Below are positions 26,385-34,800 of a stretch of 64,000 nucleotides of DNA, piece by piece. The stretch is from Variovorax gracilis. Its GTDB lineage: Bacteria > Pseudomonadota > Gammaproteobacteria > Burkholderiales > Burkholderiaceae_C. The DNA lies in the NCBI RefSeq assembly GCF_030317115.1, contig NZ_JASZYF010000030.1:1-64000 (forward strand). Direction: 5' to 3'. The translations under genes and the position numbers were made by a program. Position 1 is the stretch's first letter; each line of letters starts with the position of its first letter. The notes beneath the pieces are model-generated. The model was given only the letters and a program-made list of their open reading frames with translations, did not search any database and was not told where the DNA came from.

Positions 26385-26849
26385 AGGCCGCCGGCTGTCC
26401 CGTCATCGCCGCTTTCGCCCTTCGTATGGGGCAGGCAGCGCCGCGCACCGCCGATGTCGCTGGGCGCGAGACACCCTTGCTCGGACTTGATCGTGGCGTG
26501 AAGCTTGGCGATTGCGCTCCGGGCGGCTGAGGTTTCCGAGAGGTACCCGTTGGAGTCCTTCGTTGCGCGCTCGACGGCCCAGGCGAGCCGCCCAGGTGTT
26601 GCTTCAGCTTCCTCATCGCGATCAACGTGCTTTCGGGCCTTGCGCCCAAGGATCGCTGTCGCAACGAGCGCGATTCACACCAGGCGAGCCCCCGGAACTC
26701 GCCCTTTGTGAGGGCTACGGCGAAGCGCAAAAGGTTCGCATCAAAGCCCTCGATCCTTTTCCTCGGCCAAGGGTTTCCAGCATCATCAAATGTGGGGAGG
26801 CGCCAATCCCGGCGGCCTTGTATTGTCCGTCGCCGCTCACGAGAGGGGC
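26385..26849. other. Unassigned stretch, possibly debris
   Basis: A minus-strand frame near 26560-26460 reads AVERATKDSNGYLSETSAAR and SAIAKLHATIKSEQGC, which is protein-like but has no start or recognised family. Otherwise nothing. Confidence 0.35.
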
Positions 26850-27077
26850 GTGTCAATCGATAGGCATTTCCAGCAGGAGGAAGCTTTGGCCAGCGAGATT
26901 CGTCAACACAAGGAAGCTCTCGAATTGCGGCGACGATTGCTCGAAGCCGAAGCCAGCGGCGACGATTCCAGGCGAAAAATCCTTGCCGACCTCAGGCGGA
27001 TCGAAGTGCGCGAACTCACGGAGCGACAGCGCGCAGACCAAGCTGCGTACATCGCGCAGCAGTGCGCTGATGCCTGA
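26850..27077 (+). CDS. Small charged helical protein, unknown
   Basis: A 75-residue frame starting at GTG 26850, with GAGAGGGGC just upstream. The sequence is a long charged helix (EEALASEIRQHKEALELRRR; LLEAEASGDDSRRKILADLR; ELTERQRADQAAYIAQQC), consistent with a coiled coil. No family was recognised. The surroundings are degraded, so it may be a fragment of a larger gene, but the ribosome site and composition favour a real product. Confidence 0.45.
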   Translation: MSIDRHFQQEEALASEIRQHKEALELRRRLLEAEASGDDSRRKILADLRRIEVRELTERQRADQAAYIAQQCADA

Positions 27078-27130
27078 TCCGCGTCAGTTTCCATGTCGAC
27101 AATTGACGCGCTAAGGGTGCCGACATCCTC

Positions 27131-27250
27131 ATGCGGGTCGATGAAATCACCGACATGCTCCAATCTTATTCGGCGCTTGGCGAAATCAAGGTCGAGAACA
27201 GAGACGCTGCCCCATCAGAAGCTGCTTGGTACCGGCGCCGGCCAGGCTGA
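27131..27250 (+). CDS. Possible 39-residue small protein
   Basis: ATG 27131 opens a short frame (MRVDEITDMLQSYSALGEIK, then VENRDAA) with AAGGGTG upstream. The composition is protein-like, but the frame is short, unrecognised and lies in debris; it may be the end of a lost gene. Confidence 0.25.
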   Translation: MRVDEITDMLQSYSALGEIKVENRDAAPSEAAWYRRRPG

Positions 27251-27399
27251 TTGGCGCCGACCGCCCGGTCGATGAACGTGAGCGACGCAGCAGAAGATGC
27301 TCGGCGCGGACGAACTCATCCACTCATCCAAGCGCGCCAGCGGCATCGGCCACCGCAAGGCGTCTCCGATCAAGCGGAGCACGATCTGCGCGCGCATCA

Positions 27400-27559
27400 C
27401 CAGGGCCATGCAACGTACCCGAGCAAGATCGAACGTGCGGCCACGATGACATCGAGATCGGTTGAGAGGCGCTGAGCAAGGATGGTTCGACCCTGCGCAT
27501 CGATCACCATCGATACGCTGTTTTTCGAATGCAAGTCAATCGCCGCATACAGTTCCATG
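27400..27559 (-). mobile_element. IS110-family transposase, N-terminal fragment
   Basis: From ATG 27559 it reads MELYAAIDLHSKNSVSMVID, then AQGRTILAQRLSTDLDVIV, the opening of IS110-family DEDD transposases including the first catalytic Asp (AIDLH). After about 45 residues the match ends and a stop follows. The rest of the transposase is absent, so this is a dead fragment. Confidence 0.75.
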
Positions 27560-28042
27560 TCGATCTCCTTCGTTGGCGCCCTGAGATGAACCGCACGAAA
27601 GCCACCCCCTGATTGCCGCGCCCTTGCTGGCCTTGCTCACCGTCGCTCACTGCGGCGCGAAGCGATCCTTTCGGTAAGAGCCGCGAATCGGCGATCGTGC
27701 GCCTGACTGACAGCCGCCGGCCGAGACCGCGCAGTCCCTGATCGCCAAGCCTCAGATCCTCTCACCGAAGCGTCCATATCCTTCTTGTCAATGTCCTGCG
27801 ACATAGCGCAACTTCATCGGACCTGACACCATTTTTTGTCGATGGCCTGCAGGTGTGCACAGGCGGGTTCCGGTTTCCGTAGACGAAGTAGCCCCGGAGC
27901 GACGCAGCGTGTGGCTTGTGAGCAAGCGAAGAGGCTGGACCGCCTTTCAGGCTCCGAACTTCAAATCAGTCAACCCGGCCGGGCCCAATCTGTCCGCGCG
28001 CGATCACCCGTCTTGCCGGGAAGGAGGAAGAAAGGGTTGGAG
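27560..28042. other. Intergenic stretch next to the IS110 fragment
   Basis: No gene recognised. It may contain the outer flank of the insertion sequence; no terminal repeats were identified. Confidence 0.4.
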
Positions 28043-28360
28043 ATGAAAGAATTGAAGCGTCCTTCCCGCTCTCAGTCAGACCCGCTCCTCCCGGTGTTGG
28101 CGGACATCCCAGCGACGTTCACCGAGGCGCAGGCAGAGACGATCTTCGCCCTAATGAACATCAGCGCGATCGACAGCGAACTCGCCGACCACTTGCTCAG
28201 TGCATGGTCCGCGGAACGCTTCAGCGTTGCACAGGCGCGATGCATTCACGAGATGCTGCAACTTGACGCAGATGACTTGCGGGCGACTCTCGCCGATGCC
28301 TTGGAACCCTGCGGGCTTCGCCGAAGGCTGTCGTCGCGGCGGGAGAGTGGCCGAAGGTAA
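28043..28360 (+). CDS. Hypothetical helical protein, unknown
   Basis: A 105-residue protein from ATG 28043 with a strong ribosome site (AAGGAGGAAGAAAGGG). Two similar-looking helical segments occur: TFTEAQAETIFALMNISAID and RFSVAQARCIHEMLQLDADD, each with F-[TS]-x-A-Q-A, which may be an internal duplication. The C-terminus is basic (RRRLSSRRESGRR). No family was recognised. Confidence 0.6.
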   Translation: MKELKRPSRSQSDPLLPVLADIPATFTEAQAETIFALMNISAIDSELADHLLSAWSAERFSVAQARCIHEMLQLDADDLRATLADALEPCGLRRRLSSRRESGRR

Positions 28361-28915
28361 AGCGGCGTGCCGATTGCATTTCCTCGGCTTGCTCGATGCG
28401 CTGCACCTCCAGGAATGAATGTTCTCCATCTCCGAAGCGATCGTTTGTGATCGTGGGCGAGGCCAGGTCGGAGAGATCGAGGCAAGGACGAATTCCAACG
28501 TCGCCTCAAGACCTGCGCAAACAACGCGAAGGCAGCACAAGGCCAGCACCGGCGATCCACGAGGTCGGTGAGCTCATTCGATCTCCCATTTTTTTCGCGC
28601 GAGTTGCTGTGGGCTGAGCGCCTGCGAGGCTGTTCGAAAGCATGGCGACGGGCCCGTCCAGACTATCGCAAGCGATGAGCATGAGCACGTGACGACGGGC
28701 CATCGTCCGACAGGCTGCCACCAGATTCGGCCGAGAGTCCGTGCACCATGAGCCCTCACTGATCTCGCACGGCGTAGCGCTCGGGACGGAAACGCGTCCG
28801 ACCAACGTCGCCCGGCAGTTGCTGCCTTGCATGCCGGCGATCCGCGCAATTTCTGATGGCGTTCTTTGAGACCGGCGCTCAACGCGAAGCGCGATTTGCA
28901 AGCTATCGGACATTG
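28361..28915. other. Intergenic stretch upstream of the acyltransferase
   Basis: Frames on both strands are low quality. The acyltransferase frame is open from 28856, so an ATG there is an alternative start. Confidence 0.4.
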
Positions 28916-30073
28916 ATGACCATTCCAGTGCGGAAATCCCACCCAGAGCCGCGGTCGACGGGCCGCGTGCTGTCCGCTCCGCCCTTGTATCAGTCGATCC
29001 AAGCGTGCCGAGCGCTCGCGGCCCTGCTGGTGGTGTTCTTCCACCTGGGCGGCAATCTCGCCAAGGACAAGTACTTTGGTGCGCACGCCGTTCCCCTTCA
29101 GCGGATCTTCCTCTTCGGCGGGTCTGCGGGTGTGGCGTTCTTCTTCGTTTTGAGCGGTTTTATTATCGTGATGATCCATTGGCAGGATTTCGGGCAGCCC
29201 GCTCGCCTAAGGCCGTACCTGCGCAAGCGGCTGGTGCGCATCTACCCGACCTATATCCTGATCTTCTGTGCTGTCTACGCCGCCGCATTGCTAGTGCCGT
29301 CCTTGCGCGACGCCATGCCGACGGATGTGGGCGTGTTGCTCGAATCCCTGCTGCTCGTTCCGCAGGATGTGGCCATGGTGGGCGGCACCGGCGCGCCGGT
29401 CATCGTCGTGGCCTGGTCGCTGCAGTACGAAGTTGTGTTCTATGCGGTGGTCGCGCTGGCGTTCGTCCATCCCTTGGTGTGCGCGTTCGCCGTACTGGCG
29501 TTGGCTGGCAACTTCGTTTGGCAGATGCTCGGCGGTGCGCGGCAGTTTCCGGCGTCCTTTTTCGCGAACGAGTTGATGCTGCTGTTCGCGATGGGGGTCG
29601 GGGCCGCGGCCGCGCTGCACCGTCGCTGGCAGTTCGGCCGCCCGCTCAGCGTGGCCATCCTGGTGGGCGTGGCATTTTTCGCCATCGGTGCCGCGTCGGT
29701 ATGGCGAGACGAGTCGCACAATGCGTACTTCAATCTCGGCTACGGCGTCTGCGGCGCGCTTGCCATCGTGGCTCTGACGCAGGCGGAGCGCGCGCAGCCG
29801 GCGCGCTTCGCGAGCCGCATGCTGTCGCTGCTCGGCGATGCCTCGTACGCGCTCTACCTGATTCACTTTCCGTTGATCGCCGTGCTGTGCAAGCTCGCAG
29901 TCGCCGCCGGTTTGCGTGGCGTGACCGGCGTGGGCGTGGCCTTTGTCGCGATCACGTTGGCATGCGTGGCGACCTCGGTGGCATTCCATTTGTGGATTGA
30001 AAGGCCGATGCTCAGGCTGATGTCGGGCAACGGCGGGCGCAAATCGGGGCGAGCACGCTGCGGCACGACCTGA
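28916..30073 (+). CDS. Acyltransferase-3 family membrane O-acyltransferase
   Basis: A 385-residue OafA/Acyltransferase_3 protein with about ten membrane segments. The N-terminal motif reads SIQACRALAALLVVFFHLGG (catalytic His, about residue 45), followed by GSAGVAFFFVLSGFIIVM and RPYLRKRLVRIYPTY (R..RlwP.y motif). The C-terminal part has GDASYALYLIHFPLIAVL and ERPMLRLM. Such enzymes move acyl groups from acyl-CoA onto sugars, lipids or peptides at the inner membrane. ATG 28916 is preferred; ATG 28856 would add 20 residues. It lies 1.8 kb upstream of the acyl-loading NRPS in the same direction but is separated from it by debris, so any link is speculative. Confidence 0.85.
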   Translation: MTIPVRKSHPEPRSTGRVLSAPPLYQSIQACRALAALLVVFFHLGGNLAKDKYFGAHAVPLQRIFLFGGSAGVAFFFVLSGFIIVMIHWQDFGQPARLRPYLRKRLVRIYPTYILIFCAVYAAALLVPSLRDAMPTDVGVLLESLLLVPQDVAMVGGTGAPVIVVAWSLQYEVVFYAVVALAFVHPLVCAFAVLALAGNFVWQMLGGARQFPASFFANELMLLFAMGVGAAAALHRRWQFGRPLSVAILVGVAFFAIGAASVWRDESHNAYFNLGYGVCGALAIVALTQAERAQPARFASRMLSLLGDASYALYLIHFPLIAVLCKLAVAAGLRGVTGVGVAFVAITLACVATSVAFHLWIERPMLRLMSGNGGRKSGRARCGTT

Positions 30074-30122
30074 GCGGAGCGCCACTCCGGCGCAATCGTT
30101 TTCAACGAGAGGCCGTGCGCCG

Positions 30123-30395
30123 CTACGGACCCCATCCCTCCAACGACATGAACAGCCAAAGCGATCCATCGGCGGTCGCCTTTCGTGCTGAGTCGGCCAT
30201 CGCCTTCGCCTCGGTCTTGGTGTCTTCGAGAGTCGTTGTGTCGCGCGTGTAGACCTTGTTGACGCGCTTTTCCGCATCCTGTTGGCTCAGGCCGGTTCGC
30301 TGCGCGACGAGCTGGTTTGAGTAGCGGCTGTCTTCTGGTGATAGGGTACTCGTGCGCAATGCGGTGGCAACGGTTCGCCCCACCTCCGCAGTAGT
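30123..30395 (-). pseudogene. Membrane protein fragment, truncated
   Basis: The minus frame reads VGRTVATALRTSTLSPEDSR, QLVAQRTGLSQQDAEKRVNK and ARKATADGSLWLFMSLEGWG. It resembles a Burkholderiales membrane protein whose C-terminus is A..SLWLFVSLLIGAF; here the membrane segment is cut after WLFMSL. No start codon with a ribosome site is visible. Convergent with the acyltransferase gene. Confidence 0.5.
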
Positions 30396-30719
30396 CCGAT
30401 GCGCGCATATCAAGCGCCTGGTCTTGCTCCGAGAAGCAACCATCGGCAGGGATTGCAGCAAGACTTGCCGCTCACGCCAAGCCCCTCTGCCGACGACGTC
30501 GCCACGACCCGAAGCGCTGGGCCTCGTGCTGCCCTGCCGCAGACGCGGCAAGCGGCATGCCAATTGCTGGCCGAGACCTGACGCAGGGGCTTTCATGCCA
30601 GCCCGCCTTCACCTTCCACTCCGGTGGCAGCGGCGCACAGACGGGCTGCGCGCGCACGGCGCGCGCGCATCGCGTGTCGCAGCACTCCCAGACCTTGATC
30701 GGATCGCTTCTGGCCGCAG
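30396..30719. other. Intergenic stretch, nothing recognised
   Basis: Low-quality translations only. Confidence 0.35.
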
Positions 30720-30910
30720 TCGCGGACGCGGATGAGCGCTCTGCAGCCGACGTTCTGGTCGCCGGCGCAGGGATCGCGGGACTTTCCTGCGCCGCGGCGC
30801 TGGCGCGTTGCGGTCTGCGCGTCGTGGTACTGGAGGCCCTGCCTCACCTCGGCGGCCGCGCCGCCAACTGGCGCGATGCGGTCACGGGCAACGGCTCGTC
30901 TTGTTCCTGA
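30720..30910 (+). pseudogene. FAD-dependent oxidoreductase, N-terminal fragment
   Basis: The frame reads DVLVAGAGIAGLSCAAALAR, CGLRVVVLEALPHLGGRAAN, then a stop at 30908-30910. This is the dinucleotide-binding fold (GxGxxG...E) of amine-oxidase or phytoene-desaturase-like flavoproteins such as squalene-associated FAD desaturases. The remaining 350 or so residues are missing, so it is a stub. Confidence 0.7.
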
Positions 30911-31158
30911 CCCGTCAGAATGGGGACTGCATCGCGCGGGTGCGTCTCGCTGGCAGCCACGCGTCGGCCTCTTCGTGGGAAATGTGCGACTGCGACGCCA
31001 AGGCGTTCTCGGAGGATTCCGTCGCTGCCCGCTGCGAGGAATACTGACACACCAGCCCGGTGCGCCCACGCTCCTTCTAGGGCGCGCAGCCTAGAGCCGG
31101 GCATTCAAAACGCGAGCGGGCGCTCTCAAAATAACTGAGTAGGATAGTTTGACCACCG

Positions 31159-31452
31159 ATGCCCATGACCGACATGAACCGCACCTCCCAGCAAACGAAG
31201 GCCCAATTGAAGTGGGCCGTCGCCTGCGAGCAACTCAGCTTTGTTCTTGACCCGCCCGCAGGTGTCGTCGCGCAGGAGCAGATCGACCTCGCCACCGCAG
31301 TACAGCGGGTCCAGGCCGCGCTTGAGGACCTCCAGGTGGCCTTCGACGAGAAGGGAGGGCCGATGCTCGATGAAAAAGGGCTGGAGGCAGAGGATCGCGC
31401 GGCATGTTCCGCACGGCCGCCCACGCCTTTCCAGCCTGGCGAACTTCGATAG
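31159..31452 (+). CDS. Hypothetical soluble protein, unknown
   Basis: A 97-residue frame from ATG 31159 (or ATG 31174, MNRTS). The sequence is well formed: QLKWAVACEQLSFVLDPPAG, EQIDLATAVQRVQAALEDLQ and VAFDEKGGPMLDEKGLEAED. No motif or membrane segment was seen. Position upstream of the NRPS in the same direction is noted, but 409 bases separate them. Confidence 0.5.
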   Translation: MPMTDMNRTSQQTKAQLKWAVACEQLSFVLDPPAGVVAQEQIDLATAVQRVQAALEDLQVAFDEKGGPMLDEKGLEAEDRAACSARPPTPFQPGELR

Positions 31453-31861
31453 TGTTTGCGGCGTGCCGGCGCGGTTCAAGCTCCGTGGGGAGTGCCGAGA
31501 GCGACAGTCGCTGCGCTCGAGCCCGCGGTCGCCGATGCGCATTTGACCCCAGCGATACGCCCGGACGGGCCTCTCCCCCCGGGTGGCGGCCAGCAGATCC
31601 AGGTGCTCGCCGACGCGAAGCCACGAAGGAGAGCCGTGGCGATCAGCCGAGCAGAAGGGCGGGGGCCGGGTGCCGTGCATCCCCGCCTTTTCCGGGCTTT
31701 CGACCTACACACAGAATGGCATCCGACCGGGAAACTGCAGCCTAGCGACGCATGTGGAACCGAAAGCGGGGCTGCGTGCGGCGACAGTATCTTGTATTTC
31801 ACTGGGTGGTTTCGCTTGATACGCCGCTGCGAGCCCGCGACCGAGAGATTGTTAACTTCCC
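31453..31861. other. Upstream region of the NRPS gene
   Basis: No gene recognised. AT-richer sequence just before the NRPS start (around 31790-31860) probably contains its promoter, but no convincing -35/-10 pair was defined. Confidence 0.4.
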
Positions 31862-34800
31862 TTGATTCAATCCGTCCCCTCCGAGTGCAGCGCGCACCAT
31901 GCGGCCTCCGCCGACACGCTTGCCAGGCTATTCGACGCACGCTGCGCTGAGAGAGGCGATCGTCCAGCCTATGTGGTGCTGCGCGACAGCCTGTCGATTG
32001 CCCATCGCCTGAGTTATGCCGAACTGGGTGAGCAGTCGCGCGCGCTCGCCGCGCGCCTGTCCACCGTCACGCGGCCCGGTGACCGGGTGTTGCTGGCCTT
32101 GCCGACGGGGCTGGACTTTGTGCGCGCCTTCTGGGCCTGCATGCTGACCGGCCGTGTGGCCGTTCCGGTGCCGCCGCCTGACCCGATCCGGCTGCTTCGC
32201 GCAGCGCCCCGGCTGCGCCTCATCATCGAAGATGCAGGTGCCAGCCTGGTGCTGGTGGGCGAATCGATCCTGCAATTGACGGCCGATGTGCTGGGCTCGC
32301 AGGACGCCACCGGCGCGCGCTGGCTCACGCCAAGCGAACTCCTGAGCCTGGAGCCCGCAGAGCCGGCGCTGTCTCTGGCCGATGCGCCCGCGGGACCCGA
32401 AACCCTCGCCTACCTGCAATACACCTCCGGCTCGACCTCGGCGCCCCGCGGCGTATGCATCACCCATGGCAACGCGCTGGCCAATGCGCGCGCGCTGATC
32501 GTGGCCAACGGCGGCAACGCCGACAGCCGGGTGCTCACCTGGCTGCCGCAGTTCCACGACTACGGGCTTGTGTTCGGCGTGCTGGCACCGATGGAACTGG
32601 GCATCGGCAGCTGGCTGATGTCGCCCTTGGCCTTCCTGCGCCGTCCCTTGCGCTGGCTGGATGCCCTTGCCGATTTTCGAATCACGCACAGCGGCGCGCC
32701 GGACTCCGCCTATGCGGCCTGTCTGCGCCATTTAGCGGGGCAGCCCTTTGGGGGCGATCTTTCCAGCCTGGTGTCCCTCAGCTGCGGTGCCGAACCGATC
32801 CGTGCCGACACCGTGCGTCGCTTCTTGGAGGCCTGTGCGCCGGCGGGCCTGCGGCCCACCTCGTTCTCGCCGGGGTACGGGCTCGCCGAGTCAGTGCTCG
32901 GCGTGACTCTCGCCAGGCGCAACCAGCCGCCACGCCTGCTCCACCTGGATGCGGCGGCATTGCAGGCGCATCAGGTGCGCAAGCAGTGCCGTGCAGATGC
33001 CGCCAGCCGCACCCTCGTCGGCTGCGGATCGCCTCTGGAGGACACAGAGGTGGCGATCGTCGCTCCAGACACTCACCTGCGTCGTGCCGCCGATGGCATC
33101 GGCGAGATCTGGGTGCGCTCCCCCGCCGTCGGCGCGGGTTACTGGCAGCAGCCCGAACTGACGCGCCATACCTTCGGCGCCACCCTGGCGGACGAAACGG
33201 GACCCTGGCTGCGCACGGGCGACCTGGGCTTCATCGACGACGGCGAATTGTTCGTGACCGGGCGGCACAAGGACCTCATCGTCATTCACGGCGAAAACCA
33301 CTATCCACAGGACATCGAGCGAACCGCCGAGCGAGCTCATCCCGCGATTCGCGCGGGCTTCGGTGCCGCCTTCGGCATCGACGGCGAGCAGGGCGAAGCG
33401 GTGGTCGTCGTGCTTGAAGTGGAGCGTTCAACCACTGCGGCCGACGCAGCCGACATCGCACGCACGGTGCGCCGAGCGGTCGCCCAGACGCATGAGGTGC
33501 CGATCGACGCCGTCGCAGTGGTTCGGGCCGGGACCCTGCATCGGACTTCGAGCGGAAAACTCCAGCGCCAGTCGTCCCGCAAGGCCTGGATTGCCGGCGA
33601 GATCGATCTGCTGGCGATGGAGCGGCAGGGCCACGGGACGGCGCAGGTCGCGCCGCGCGATGCCGGTGAGCAGGCCGTATGGGACATCTGGCAGGAGGTG
33701 CTGGGCACCAGCGCCTTCGGCGTGCTGGAAACCTTCGCCGAGCTCGGCGGCACTTCGCTCACGATGTCGCAGGTCGCATCACGGCTCCACGATCGGCTGG
33801 GCGTGCTGCTCCCGCTGGAGGCATTGTTCGAGCACGCCACGGTCGCCGCGCTGGCTGGGCGGGTGGCGGAGGCGTTGCGCGACGATGCGCGCGCTCCCGC
33901 GACGCCCATCGCCACCGTACCGCGCGGCCAACCCTTGCCTGTCTCGCTTTCGCAGCGCCGCATGTGGGTCATCCAGCAGTTCAATCCCGCTTCGGTGGCT
34001 TACCACGTCGAGGTCTCGCTCCGGCTGCGTGGCCCGTTCGACCCTGACCTGCTCCAGCGCGTGCTCGACCGGCTGGTCGAGCGCCACGAAGGCCTGCGCA
34101 CCCATTTCAGGATGGAGGGGGCGGAACCGGTCCAACTGATCCTGCCCAGCCTGCCCATTCAGGTCGAGCACATCGATCTCCAGGCGCTGGATCCGGGCGA
34201 GCGCTTGGCCCGGGCGCGTGCCCTGTTGCGCGAGCGTGCGGCCACGCCGTTCGACCTGGCGCATCCGCCTCTCCATCGCCTGACGCTGCTGCGCCTGAGC
34301 GGGGACGATCACGTGTTCTTCTGGCTCATGCACCATGCGATCGCCGACAACTGGTCGATGGCGGTCCTGATGCGCGAAATGCTCGCCCTCTATTCCGCCT
34401 GGCGCGGCGGTCGCGAGCCCCGGCTCGCGACCCTGCCTGTCGAGTACGCCGACTATGCCGTCTGGCAGCGCTCGCCCGAGACCCGGCAGCAACGTCAGCG
34501 CCAGATGGCCTACTGGGTGGAACGCCTGCGCGGACTGCGGCCCCTGTCGCTGCCCACCGATTTCGTGCGCCCCCCGCACCCGGCCTCTCACGGTGCCAGG
34601 GTGTCGGCGGCCTTGCCCTTGCGACTTCGCGATCGGGTGCGTACCTTCTGTTCCCGGCACAGCGTGACCCCGTTCGTCGTGCTGCTGGCCGCGTTCAAAG
34701 TCATGCTCGCGCGGCAGGCCGATCGGACCGACATCGCGGTGGGCACACCGATTGCCAACCGCCATCACCTGGCCACCGAGCAACTGGTCGGCACGCTGGT

